A stretch of 64,000 nt of DNA from Hirsutella rhossiliensis. Its lineage: Eukaryota; Ascomycota; Sordariomycetes; Hypocreales; Ophiocordycipitaceae. Position 1 is the first letter of the stretch. The number at the start of each line of letters is the position of its first letter. Shown piece by piece: positions 47,465 through 58,630 of this stretch. Where the stretch lies: contig NW_025408669.1 of assembly GCF_020360975.1 (NCBI RefSeq), positions 4,216,001 to 4,280,000 of the forward strand. The letters are read 5' to 3'. The translations under genes were made by a program, and so were the position numbers. The notes beneath the pieces were generated by a model. The model saw only the letters and a list, made by a program, of their open reading frames with translations, was not told the origin of the DNA and searched no databases.

Positions 47465-48976
47465 ATGATCGTGCAATTTCTTGCGTCCGTCCTGGCCGGC
47501 GTCCTGTTCGTCTTTGGTATCAAGTATGCCATCGCCCTACTCGCCTGGCTGAGTCAACGCGTAATCCCGTCTCGCCATCGTCCGGCTGAGAAGCCCGAGG
47601 ACGAGCACGTCCAGGTCCTCGTCCTTGGCGACATTGGCAGGAGTCCGCGCATGCAGTATCATGCCATCAGCCTGGCCAAGCACGGCCGCAAGGTGGACAT
47701 TGTGGCATACAAAGGTGAGTTGTCGAGCTGTGCCTGCTGGTATGCCTGAATTGACACGCGCCAACTCGCCCCAGAGACGGCCAGACATCCCGCTCTCGTT
47801 GGCGATGCCCGCGTCACCATGTATGCCCTCGCGCCACAGCCCGAGTGGATCGCCTGGGGAACTCTGCCCTTCTTCATCAACCTCCCGGCCAAGGTCATTC
47901 TGCAGTTCTGGACCCTCTTCTACACGCTCATGTACGCGACACCCCCGGCGCAATGGATCATCATCCAGGTGAGCTCTCCATCTCACAAGCCGCCGCGTCT
48001 CCATCCTCATCGGCTGTAGAACCCGCCCTCGATTCCCACCTTTCACGTCGCTCTCCTCGTCTCCCTCATCAGAGGCAGCAAGGTCGTCGTTGACTGGCAC
48101 AACTACGGCTACTCAATCCTTGCCCAAAAGTCGCTGTATCGGCCGTTGGTTCCGGTCTACCGGTGGTACGAGATTGGCCTTGGCCGCTTTCTCGGAAATG
48201 TCAACCTGGCTGTCACAGATGCCATGGCACGCGAGCTGCGGGGAGGGCGCTTTAACCTGAAGAGTCCAGTTTATGCTTTGCACGATCGCCCTGCCGAGAC
48301 GTTCCAGCCCATCGAGTCGGACAAGGAGAAGCTTGCGTTTCTATCCAAGCTGCCCGAGACGGAGAGCCAGGCAAAGGACATTGTCGATGGCGTAGTCCGC
48401 CTCGTCGTGAGCAGCACCTCCTGGACCGCCGATGAGGACTTTGGTATACTGCTCGATGCATTGGTGTCATACGCCAATCCCGAGGACGGTTTAACGGCAG
48501 AGCCCCCATCGCCTATCTTGGCCATCATTACCGGCAAAGGTCCGGAAAAAGAAGCCTACTTGAAGAAAATTAAACAGCTCCAGGATGGCGATCGGCTTCC
48601 TGGCATCCGCATCCTGACTGCCTGGCTGTCCAACCGTGACTACGCCTCGTTGCTCGCTTCTGCCGACTTGGGCATCTCGCTGCACAAGTCCAGCTCGGGC
48701 GTCGACCTTCCCATGAAGATTGTCGACATGTTTGGAGCCGGCCTCCCCGTGGCCGCATACTCGGCTTTCGAAAGCTTCGGCGAGCTGGTCAAGGAAGGCG
48801 AAAACGGTTGCGGCTTCGAGACGTCGGCGCAGTTGGCGGATATCCTCAGGAAGCTCCTCAGCGAAGCGGGCGAGCGGGAGCTGGCGGCGCTGAGACGGGG
48901 GGCCGTCAGGGAAGGCTCTCTACGATGGGACGAGGAGTGGGATCGAATCGTGGCACCGCTTGTACAAGTGGCCTGA
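47465..48976 (+). CDS. ALG1: Chitobiosyldiphosphodolichol beta-mannosyltransferase
   Basis: Adds the first mannose to dolichol-PP-GlcNAc2 on the cytosolic ER face, in N-glycan precursor assembly. Exons 47465-47714, 47775-47968 and 48020-48976 give 466 residues. There is an N-terminal membrane anchor (residues 3-30). Conserved blocks are [30 protein letters not shown] and, near the C-terminus, [23 protein letters not shown] with the donor-binding glutamate/aspartate region of GT33. The introns have canonical ends and small size. ALG1 is normally essential and single copy. Confidence 0.95.
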
Positions 48977-49278
48977 ATAAGAGCATGGCGAGACGAGTTG
49001 AGAAAGACAGCAGCAATGCCCAGGCAGGAAATCCAAGCCATTCTCGAGTTGCGGGTGGCCGCGATTCTTGGAGAGCTGCCAATCGATGTAACCTGTATCC
49101 AATGCTTCATGACCTTGAAAAAGGAAAGAAAGAAGGACAGAGGGAAGGAATGTATTCAGAAAACAACATGGCTCCCAGACGCCAGCCAATGGGCGACTCT
49201 CGCCCCGGTGATACCCGCTGCCAAACGCCCCGGCGCCGCGATAAAACTGCCTTGTGGCCTTGCTTGACAGCCGGCCGT
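48977..49278. other. Convergent 3' regions of ALG1 and the E2 gene
   Basis: About 300 bp between two stop codons on opposite strands. Nothing else seen. Confidence 0.6.
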
Positions 49279-49925
49279 CTAATCCTCGCCGAGGCTCTCG
49301 CGCACACAGGCACGGCAGCGCTTCCGAAAGTCCCTGTGTTTCCCCTCGCGCTCCTCGCGCAACATGCGAGCGGCCTCGACGTTTGCGGGGCTCTCGTCGT
49401 TGGGGCTGTAGAAGAGGCTGATGGTGCTGAGCAAGATGGTCTCAGGGGTCTGGACGGGGGACCAGCGCTCCGAGGCGGCCTCGTAGCCGTAGACATCCTC
49501 CTCGGGCGGGTGCAGGATGGAGATGCACAGGCCGCCGTTTTCGTAGATGTTGGGGTGGAAGGGCACGGGGCGCTGGAAGGTGAGCGAGGGAGGCATGTGA
49601 GGGTAGTTGGGCGGGAAGACCATTCGTGCGCGAAAGTTGCCTCCTGATGAGCGCGATTGCGGCGTCAGCATGCGTCGTCGTCTATTAGCGGTGATGGCCT
49701 GGTGGCCGGGGTGTCTGGATGGGCGAAGAAGACGGAGAGGCCAAAATGGGAAACCAACGCACCGCCGTAGTATTTGCAATCGTCGTTGATCATCAGCATG
49801 ACCTCCCACTCGAAGATGTTGCTTTCGTTGACAAGGCCGCACGATATGCCGGGCAGGTCCTTGCCCGCCTGCATCTCCTTGAGCTGCCGCTTGAGCAGCG
49901 ACCCGGCAGCAGAGGTGGCAGACAT
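49279..49925 (-). CDS. UBC7: Ubiquitin-conjugating enzyme E2, UBC7/UBE2G type
   Basis: E2 of ER-associated degradation. Exons 49925-49763 and 49643-49279 (intron 119 nt) give 175 residues. The UBC fold is complete: HPN at 84-86, active Cys94 in GGLCISILHPP, then the acidic insertion PEEDVYGYEAASERW that marks the UBC7/CDC34 group, and SPNDESPANVEAA. The C-terminus RDFRKRCRACVRESLGED is typical of UBE2G/Ubc7. No C-terminal membrane anchor is present, so it would be recruited by a partner such as a Cue1-like protein, which is inference. Confidence 0.94.
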
Positions 49926-50401
49926 GTTTGCCCTGCCCCCTCCGAGGTGTGCGTGTGCGTGTGCGTGTGCGTGAGCGTGAGCAGGACGGTGGACCGGTCG
50001 TGGGCGGAGTGGCTCTGGACCGAGGCTACAGTCTCTGGCGCCGGATGGTGTGGTGGGTGGTTGTTCTGGTGTGGTGGTGGGGGGAGTCGGTGAGATGTTG
50101 CTTGTTTCCTTCCCCCTTGGGATTGATTGCCATACGCCCCGCAGAGGGGCTGAGAGAACCCAGGATGTGCTCACGTCGAGGAGAGGCGGCAAGAGCCGTA
50201 CGCTCGAGGCCTGCCTTGACGGATCAAAAATAGACGGTTTATCCTCGTCCAAGCAAAAACCCGTTTCCAATTCCGGGTACAAAGTCATGTCGTTAGGCCC
50301 GAGATGCGCATCCGCTGCTCACAGTATAAGAAACATTACACTGCCATCCCAAACCCGGGGTATCAAATGCCAAGTCCAGCTCCCGCCTCAGCCATGCCTC
50401 G
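49926..50401. other. E2 gene upstream region
   Basis: It holds a (GTGTGC)n run at about 49949-49985 just before the E2 start, and GGTG-rich sequence. No gene seen. Confidence 0.55.
49949..49985. repeat. (GTGTGC)n / GTGAGC simple repeat
   Basis: Four GTGTGC units followed by GTGAGC units, in the 5' leader of the E2 gene. Confidence 0.85.
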
Positions 50402-51118
50402 TCATCTCTGCTTCGAGCCGCCAAATCCCGTAAAGCCCATCTGGGCCATCATGTCGTCCTCGTCGTGCTCCCCCTCGACCCGCACGTCCTCTCCATACTC
50501 CGTCTTGACCTTGGCCTCGTGCTCCTTTTGCTCACGGCGCCGGTCGGCCTCGGCCCGCCTGCGCTGCTTCTTTTCGTCCGCCTCCTTGGCCATCTCATCC
50601 TCGCGCAGCTGCAGCCTCTCGTGCAGACTCGTCGCCCGCTCCCGTTCTAGCTCCTCCCGCCGGCGGATGTAGTAGGCGATGCGCTCGTGCACCTCGTCGA
50701 CCGTCGCCCGCTTGACCTGGGCCGTTTGGCCCGTGTTGGCCAGGTGCTGGATCGTGTTGAGATGCTCGACAAACTGCTTGTTGTCCTTGAAGGTGAGGTC
50801 GCACGAGTCACAGTAGAAGCCCGCGCCGCGCCCTCGCTTGCCCACGCCGGCGCCCGCGGGCACGAGCTGCGTCTTGCCCACCTGCGCGCTGAGGTCCATG
50901 ACATGGCGCCGCGCCGTCGTGTACGTCTCGTTACCCGTCAGGGGCTTGTGGTATTTCTTGCCCGCGAGCTTGGCCTCATACCGCGCCTTGGCCTCTTCCT
51001 TTTCCCGGGCCTCGCGCTCCTTGCCCTTGGCCGCGTACTCGTCCAGGTCCCAGTTCTTGCGGAAGTCGGTGTCCCCCGCGGGCGCGCCATAGGCGCTTTT
51101 GTTTTTGGAGTCGGCCAT
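50402..51118 (-). CDS. SNU23: Spliceosomal zinc-finger protein, SNU23/ZMAT2
   Basis: Component of the U4/U6.U5 tri-snRNP acting at 5' splice-site transfer. Single exon, 238 residues. The N-terminus DTDFRKNWDLDEYAAKGKERE and the central RRHVMDLSAQVGKTQLVP are ZMAT2 signatures. A matrin-type C2H2 zinc finger follows: FYCDSCDLTF...FVEHLNTIQH. The C-terminal half is charged coiled coil (ERERATSLHERLQLRED) ending in an acidic tail with MMAQMGFTGFGGSKQR. It is divergent from DPH5 with only 253 bp between starts. Confidence 0.95.
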   Translation of the reverse strand: MADSKNKSAYGAPAGDTDFRKNWDLDEYAAKGKEREAREKEEAKARYEAKLAGKKYHKPLTGNETYTTARRHVMDLSAQVGKTQLVPAGAGVGKRGRGAGFYCDSCDLTFKDNKQFVEHLNTIQHLANTGQTAQVKRATVDEVHERIAYYIRRREELERERATSLHERLQLREDEMAKEADEKKQRRRAEADRRREQKEHEAKVKTEYGEDVRVEGEHDEDDMMAQMGFTGFGGSKQR

Positions 51119-51371
51119 GGCGTGTGGACGTGCGGCGCGAGTATGCAAAGGTTCAAGGTGTCGCAGCTTGAGATGGATGTCGAAGTCAGATCTCGCCGCT
51201 GTCCGACTGGAGCCACTTTTCTCAACGCGCAATGACATGCTGGTACCGAATACATACGTGCTTTGTACTGTAGGTGCCCCGCGGCGGGGCTCGCGATAAG
51301 AGCAGGACGGACAGGAATTTTCTCCCTGCTTCGCCATCTGGGCACATTTTATACGGCAAACGTCAGCCACG

Positions 51372-52334
51372 ATGCTGTATCTCGTCGGTCTCGGCCTCTC
51401 CGACGAGACCGACATCACCGTCAAGGGGCTCGAGGTGGTCAAGAAGGCGTCCAGGGTGTACCTCGAAGCCTACACAAGCGTCTTGCTCGTCGACCAGTCG
51501 GTCCTGGTACGCCGGCTTCATGGGAGCCTCGCGCGTCTGCAGCTGACGTGCCGCAGGAGAGCTACTATGGCCGCTCCATCATGATTGCAGACCGTGAGAT
51601 GGTCGAGTCCAACAGCGAGGAGATTCTGCGCAGTGCCCAGGACGAAGACGTGGCCTTTCTCGTCGTCGGAGATCCCTTCGGGTACGCAGCTACCCTTGCT
51701 CAGCTTGACTGCCAAACGCTCACGTTTCCTCAGCGCAACCACGCATACTGACCTCGTTCTCCGAGCCAGAGAGCTCTCCATCCCGGTCAGAACGGTGCCC
51801 AACGCCTCTATCCTGTCGGGCATCGGCGCCTGCGGTTTGCAGCTGTACAACTTTGGGCAGACCGTGTCCATGGTCTTCTTCACCGACGCATGGAAGCCGT
51901 CGTCATTCTACGATCGGATAAAGGAAAACCGCTCGATTGGTCTGCATACTCTTGTGCTCGTCGACATCAAGGTGAAAGAACCTAGCCTGGAAAACATGGC
52001 CAGGGGAAGAAAGATTTACGAACCGCCCCGATACATGACTGTCGGCCAATGCGCGGCGCAGATGCTTGAAATCGAGGACCAGAGGCAAGAAGCCGTGTAC
52101 AGCCGCAACAGCTTGGCCATTGGCGCTGCTCGGGTCGGGGGCAAGACGGAAAAGTTTGTTGCTGGGACGCTCGAGGAGCTGTGCTCTGCCGACGAGGAGC
52201 TCGGCCCGCCGCTGCACAGCCTGGTGTTGCTTGGAAGCAGGACGCACGAGCTTGAGCGTGACTTTGCCCATCAGTTTGCGCTGGATAAGGACAGGTGGAA
52301 CAAGCTCTGGAAGACAGAATATGGCAAGCAATGA
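51372..52334 (+). CDS. DPH5: Diphthine methyl ester synthase
   Basis: SAM-dependent methyltransferase that methylates the modified histidine of elongation factor 2 in diphthamide synthesis, cytosolic. Exons 51372-51506, 51557-51681 and 51734-52334 give 286 residues, the usual length. The start [20 protein letters not shown] is diagnostic. SAM-binding segments are [15 protein letters not shown] (complete only after splicing) and [21 protein letters not shown]. The C-terminus RDRWNKL-type tail is conserved ([15 protein letters not shown]). Confidence 0.96.
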
Positions 52335-52444
52335 GACCGCAAGTTCTATTACTATTGAGCGGCTGTCTCGTCGGCACACCTGCGGATGCCACGCGTGGCT
52401 GCGTCTCTCGGTAACGCTTGCTCCTGCAAGACGTGATATCAAAG

Positions 52445-53118
52445 CTATGCGTGTGTCGCCCGCCATTCCTGCACCTCCGCGGCTGATATCTCCCTCAGCT
52501 TGTTGGTCTGGGCTGGCTTGCCCGTGATGGCTCCCTGGACGACTTCGGCTGCGCGGCTCAGGATGTTCTTGGCCACGAGGGCGTAGGTGGCCGAGTGCAT
52601 CTTGACGCGAATGATGCCGATGCGGGGGTCGTTTTCGGATCCGTCGTGTTTGCCGTCGCCCAGGTCACCGAGCCAGGCCTTGAGGGCCGGGCTGTAGTGC
52701 TTCTTGATCAAGTCGCGGTCCGTCGCAATGGTGGCCTGCCCCGACACCGACGCCCACTCGCCCGAGGCGTTGAGGAAAGAGATGTTGATGTTGGGGTCGC
52801 TGGAGAGGTCGCTGGTCTTGCCAGACTCGGTGTTGGTGTGGAACAGCAAGTCGATGCCGCCGGCTTCCTGTGATGATGCCGTCAGCGTTGTCAAGACGAG
52901 TGGCGAGGAAAGAAGGCACGCACCGTGGCAGCTAGAGCCATGCAGCGTGACACAAGATGACTCGTGGACGCCTCGTGGGTGGTCATCATGCCAAACTTGC
53001 ATGCAGTCTGGAACTCGACGAGGTCATTGATCTTTGTCTTCATGTCCACGTCGTCCTGATTGGCCTGCTTGTAGGGGTCGGCGGGCTTGTCGCCGACAGA
53101 GGTGTTGGAAAAAGACAT
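52445..53118 (-). CDS. bli-3: BLI-3-like protein, pyridoxamine 5'-phosphate oxidase fold
   Basis: Small flavin/pyridoxine-fold protein homologous to Neurospora blue-light-induced BLI-3. Exons 53118-52924 and 52867-52445 give 205 residues. The join reads LAATEAGGIDLLFHTNTES, part of the split-barrel fold, and is followed by DPNINISFLNASGEWASVSG. The C-terminal helix SAAEVQEWRATHA is present. Enzymatic activity is unproven for the family. It converges with DPH5, with 110 bp between stops. Whether it is light-regulated here cannot be read from sequence. Confidence 0.88.
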
Positions 53119-55016
53119 GGTGTTGGCAGTGTGAGCTGAACGTGTGTGGATTCGTAGATGCTTGCCGACTCTTGATCGAAAAAGACGTTTTGGGAAGCGG
53201 GATTACGGCGGGAGAAGTTGCATCTTTGGCTTTTATCTGCCTCTATCTGTAGTCGTCACTCGCGCTCACTTCCATCATCGGGAGGCGGGGGATGGCAGCT
53301 TCATCATGACGTCAAACGCGAAGCGTTGTTGGCAGGCACGAACATCGGAACACACAGTACAAAGTACATGCAGGCATGGGGAGGATGCACAAGTCATTGG
53401 CGAATCGGGACCACGCCTGGCGATTGGCGAACAAATCCGAGTTATGGATGACGATTCGAGCCGGTTGTAGCGCCGTGATTTCACCCGTTGGCTCTAGACA
53501 GGGAGCCTAGGGGGTCAACTACCGTGGGATGGAGTTGGCGTCGATTACACTGCGGTTCTTTGTGGATTCAACGCCGAAAATCTCGCCTTATTATATACTG
53601 CGAATAACATGCTCACGTAGTTGTCCATCACCAACCTCGGCTGTAGGGGCGGCACCCTTTGAAGCGAAAGGGAGAGCCAAAACCCAAAAGGCTAGGCATC
53701 GAGAGCGCTAAGCAGCTGATTGCCCGGTCCGTCTCGCCCCACCGGATATTATACGACCGGACGAGTCCGACAGGGACGGACCCATGTCTGGGAACAAGGT
53801 GTAAATGTGTTGTCGAATTGAGCAATTGCATCGCAGTGCTCTCGCGCGGGCTGCGCGGGCTGCGCAGGGCTGCTGCCTGATGATGGGCCCAGTCTGGTAG
53901 GTGAGCAGCAGGGAGTATGTCAGTGTCATGGCCGTTGCAGGCACTCGCTCGAGGACGCCCTGGCTCTCTCCATGGTGGTGCTACGCTGAAAAACGTACGA
54001 TTTTCTGACCGTACCTGATGCCCGCGCGAGCAGATCCAGGCCATTCGTCGCGTCCACACAGTCTTTCTCTGCCTGTGCTCGGAGCCATCGGCTGCCACGC
54101 TGCCAAGTGGGCAACGGGGCAGCTGTAGCGTCACATGACGCCGCGACGTCTCACCGCAAAAGGACTCGAAAGGGGGCAGCTGCGGCCCGCTTGCCTTTCC
54201 CCGCGCGTGGAGACCCAGACCCAGTGCAGAAGGAGCGCCCTGACGCTGAGACAGCTTTGCAGGCCAACCTCGCTCTCTCCCCCCTCCGCCCCCCGGGCTA
54301 GAAAGATCATCTTCGCGGCGCCATCATCTCCCCGACCATCACCTTTCTTCCCCCTGCGCCCATCTGCCCAGCCCCCGGCACGACGCGCTCGTGGCTCACT
54401 TGTGGAATCCTCGCACGCGCTGCCGGCTGCCCCGTGTCCTGTCCACCTCTCTCCCAAGTTTTTCCTGCCCGCCTCAAGCTCCAACAAGCCCCGCCGGGAT
54501 TTCATCGTCGTCTTCGTCGTCGTTGGGGTCGCGGTGCGACATAGCCGGCCGCTTGCGAGGCCCTGTACGACGTTTGATTGTCTGCCGCCCAGAGCAATTC
54601 CTAGGTCACACAGCACGAGGCCGCGCTGGCTGAGCGACTTTTACTACCGGTTTCCTGTCTCCGTTTACCACCGCCTCTGCTCTCTTTCCTCTCTTGATCT
54701 CATTGTCATCTGCCCACGCCTGCCAAAGCGGCAACCTCGCCTGCAAAGTCACATCAAGTCCATTTGCCTCACCTGTTCACATTTGTTCGACAAAGATTCA
54801 TCCACTCCATCTCCCTTCAGCTCGTGGCCACACATACCTGCATCTCGGACCTCAGCATCGACAAGTCGCGTTGTCCAAGCCTTTCGCCATTTCTCTCTGC
54901 CCATCGCATCTCTCAGCCTCGCACCTGCTGGCGGTGCTGCTCCGACTCCTGCTGTAAAAACAGCCAAGCTCAGGCCGGGAGGGTCAAGAAAGGACACCTT
55001 GCCCTCTCCCAGCAGG
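53119..55016. other. Divergent region between bli-3 and the F-box-like gene
   Basis: It holds the bli-3 promoter and a very long C/T-rich leader before 55017. From 54135 to 55016 one plus-strand frame stays open and is in frame with the downstream start, discussed as a finding. No separate gene recognised. Confidence 0.5.
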
Positions 55017-56522
55017 ATGGCGTCGTCCGGACCGGTAAAACTCCCCGTCTCCTCTCGTTGCTATCGATCCAAGGACCGGTGACCCTTGCTCAGTCCCGTG
55101 CTGACATATAATGCACAGTCCGTCTTCCCCTGGGAATGCCGGGACAAGGAAGACCAGGCAAGGATATCGTACCATCATCCTCTCCGCCGCACCAACCAGG
55201 CCCTGGCCGAGGAGAACATGAAACTCAAGAGGATCTTGCGAGAAAACGGCATCTCCTGGTCCTCCGTCGCCCAGGCACACCTGAAGCAGAGAGACCCAAA
55301 CATGCGCAAGACGCGATCCTCCAGGTCTGCACATGAGCTCGGCCGGCCTTGCCTGCCGACAGAAGTCATTCTGCGCATTCTCAAGCTCTCAATGAAGAGC
55401 TCGCATCCCATCATTGACCCTCTCAGCCCCCTGACGCCCGAGCACCTGTCCGACCAAGAAAAGGCACGAGGCAACCAGATCGCCATCCACTTTCTTGCAA
55501 CTTGCAAGGCTCTCCACACCGAAGGCACCCGGTACCTGTGGGAGGGCAATACCTTTGTCTTCACCACGGCACAGGCGCTGCGGAACTTTGCCGAGCTCAC
55601 TCCCAGGTTCCGCAGCAGCGTCACCCACGTGAACCTTCGCATCGTCGCCCGCTACTACGACGACCAGCGCCGTAGGCACAAGCTCGAGCGATGCTATCAC
55701 GCCGACCTGAAGAAGGATCAGCTGCTCAAGGTTCAGCTGAGGCCAAAGGAGACGCCTCTTGTCCGCGGCGGTTTTCGATGCTACACCTGGACCCAGATTG
55801 TCGACTTCCTGGCGGCCCTCAGAGCACCCTACGATCCGGCGTACCGGGACAAGAAGAACCCGAGGCCCAGACTGCTCCCGTCTCTATCGTCCCTTCGACT
55901 CGACCTGGTCAACTTTTCCGACACTCTGCTCCCATTTTCGGGCTCGGAACTGCATGACATTGCCAGTCACGAACTCGGGTGCACATTGAACGAACTGCAG
56001 GTCACCGGAATGCCCTTTGACGACGCGGGCATGAAGGCGTCGGCCGAACTGAGCGGGATGCTCAAGGACGAAGGCCTCTATCTAGACGGACCCCCCTCGT
56101 TCATTGCCCACGTCAGATACCTGCAACCTCTGTCGGGGAACAAATGGTGCGCCCGCGTCATTCGCGCTTGGAAGGGCAACGGCACCGACTCCGACTACGG
56201 GGACATCACCGACGAAGACATGGACGATCACGTGGCCCACTTTAGCGGCTACCATCCAAGGCTGGGCGCTCTGCCTCCGGCGCCCTTGGAGGAGGGACAC
56301 CCGCCCTCGACGCGGGACGAGGAGACGGTCATTTGGAAACGAGTGCCGACGTCTCGGGACGGCGGGGCGCGCTCATGGGTCCAGTTCTCACGGTTTAGCG
56401 GATATGAGATCACAGATCCAGACTGGGACACGGACGACGAGGGTATTTGTCCCTGCTGCGGCGAATCGCACCCAGGCTCGTCTTTTCTGGAGTTTCTGGT
56501 GGATGATGACCTTGCTGACTGA
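55017..56522 (+). CDS. F-box-like fungal protein with N-terminal coiled coil
   Basis: Exons 55017-55034 and 55119-56522 give 473 residues starting MASSGPSVFPWE. The first exon is only 18 nt, but the splice (GTAAAA donor, CTGAC branch, CAG acceptor) brings an ATG directly to the conserved-looking part. A short leucine-zipper-like segment (NQALAEENMKLKRILRENGI) is followed by an F-box-like block LPTEVILRILKLSM and a CKALHTEGTRYLWEGNTFVF block, the pattern of many fungal F-box-like proteins that nucleate at 'cr....eg..yLw..n.f.f'. The C-terminus is acidic and contains CPCC (GICPCCGESHPGSS). Function unknown; a substrate receptor of an SCF ligase would be inference. Confidence 0.75.
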
Positions 56523-56943
56523 CCGCAGAATGAGTACCCTTGGGCGTTTGTGGCTGTTGGCGAAAGCGTGGAACTGAGCTGGGGAAGAAAATGTTTGCAT
56601 GAATAGATACCCTTTAGCTAGCGAGGGCGTAATGACCTACGCGGTGGTAAAGCAATACGAGCTGTCTGATTTTTGGTCACTTTTGGTCACTCTGAGTGCC
56701 TTGATCGTGTCAAGATGAGGGAGGATGAGACGCTTTTGATACATGACGTCGGAGTGAAATTGTTAATTAGTCACGGGTGAGAAACGGTCCAGATTGGTAA
56801 GCTTCATGTGTGCGCGGTACGTGATGAATGTGCATTTGTCATCCTGGCATCAACATCGAATACCCCTTGCGGCAGATGACAGCTCGTGACTGCAAGCCAC
56901 AGCATCGAAGGACTCTGGCCGGAGCAATCAAAAGCAGCCCGCG
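56523..56943. other. F-box-like / GPI8 intergenic region
   Basis: It holds a tandem TTTTGGTCAC pair near 56670-56690. It serves as the GPI8 promoter. No gene seen. Confidence 0.5.
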
Positions 56944-58173
56944 ATGAAGCTCTTCGACATGCACCTGCCGGCCTTGGTGGCCCTGGCCATGCTCCTGTCT
57001 ATGGCCACGTCGGAGCACACGAGTAACTGGGCCGTCCTGGTGTGCACCTCGCGGTTCTGGTTCAACTACCGCCATCTGGCCAATGTTCTTTCCATGTACC
57101 GGACGGTGAAGCGGCTCGGCATCCCCGACTCGCAAATCATCCTCATGCTGCCCGACGACATGGCGTGCAACCCGCGCAACGCCTTCCCCGGCACCGTCTA
57201 CAGCAACTCGGACCGCGCCGTGGATCTGTACGGCGACAACATCGAGGTCGACTATCGCGGCTACGAGGTGACTGTTGAGAACTTCATCAGGCTGCTGACG
57301 GATCGCGTCGGCGCCGAGATGCCCCGGAGCAAGCGCCTCCTGACCGACGATCGAAGCAACATCCTGGTGTACATGACGGGCCACGGCGGCAACGAGTTTC
57401 TCAAGTTCCAAGACGCCGAGGAAATCGGCGCGTACGATCTCGCGGATGCGTTTGAGCAGATGTGGGAAAAGAAGAGGTGTGTGGTGATTCGGCTCTTCGG
57501 TGTTTCTCCCTGTGCCCCCGCAGGAACTGACCCATAAAGGTACCACGAGATTCTCTTCATGATCGACACCTGCCAGGCCAACACAATGTACAGCCGACTA
57601 TATTCGCCAAACATCATCGCCACCGGGTCGTCGGAGCTCGACCAGTCGTCGTACTCGCACCACGCCGACAACGACGTCGGCGTCGCCGTCATCGACCGCT
57701 ACACATACTATAACCTGGAGTTCCTGGAGAATCAGGTCCAGGACTTGAACAGTAGGAAGACGGTCGGCGATTTGTTCGACAGCTACGACTTTGAAAAGAT
57801 TCACTCCAACGCCGGTGTCCGCTACGACCTCTTCCCCGGGGGCGCCGAGGGAGCTCGGAGCCGGCTTATCACCGACTTTTTCGGCAACATCCAGAACGTC
57901 GAGGTGGACCGGGCCAACGACTCGGCGTTGGAGGAGGAGCTACTCTCGTTGAGCAGAACTATTGCTCTACTTCGAGAAAAGGAAGCCAGCACGGCTGCTG
58001 CGTCGCGCAACGTCACGTCCATGCCGCCGAGCGTCCCAAGCGAGCCGGTCAGGAAGACACAGGGCGTCACGGCTTTGAGCGATGACGACCGGTGGACGAA
58101 GAAGATTATCGGGGCCACGGCGCTGGCCGGCTGCGCCCTTCTTTGGGGCATCGGGTCATTTCTGGAGAGATGA
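56944..58173 (+). CDS. GPI8: GPI transamidase catalytic subunit
   Basis: Cysteine-protease-like subunit that attaches GPI anchors to proteins in the ER lumen. Exons 56944-57476 and 57540-58173 give 388 residues. A signal peptide (residues 1-23) is followed by [19 protein letters not shown], the family's start. The catalytic dyad is His147 in YMTGHGG and Cys189 in MIDTCQA; the spacing of 42 residues equals that of the yeast pair. The C-terminal helix ([20 protein letters not shown]) anchors it in the membrane. The intron ends in AAAG, a non-CAG/TAG acceptor; the frame requires it. Confidence 0.95.
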
Positions 58174-58630
58174 TATCATATCCGCTTGCAGAGGAGGTGG
58201 GTGGAAAATACAGAGACCGGACTCATGAGCGGAGTCCGGTTTGCCGAGTTTGAATCGATTGCATCGCCATGTGCGCGAGGGTGTGAGGGCGCTTTGCCAC
58301 GGGCAGGAGTTTACGGTATTGTTAGTATTCCGAATCTGTCGTTTATACCCGGCTTGTAGCTAGACGAGACACGAACAGGCAAATAAAGGTGAAAGGTGTG
58401 TTGCGTGCAGGATTCTAGGGTGCATTCCTTGATCAGGAGTGCAAGTCGAAGGTGTGCTTAGTCAGCCGGAAGCCTAACCGTCGGAATGACTCTATCACGG
58501 GCGGCTCAGTGTGGCGAAAACTTGAGAGGCTTCCTAATTTTCAAATAAGACTCACAGACGCCAACTTGGTGATGGATGAATTGAGACTGCGGCCTTGGAA
58601 CCTCGTGCGCGTCTGGAGCGGCTCGGCATG
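58174..58630. other. GPI8 / TFIIIC intergenic region
   Basis: This is the 3' flank of GPI8 and the promoter of the next gene. A 19-codon ORF (starting ATG at 58573) ends just before the presumed TFIIIC start and could be an upstream ORF. Confidence 0.45.
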
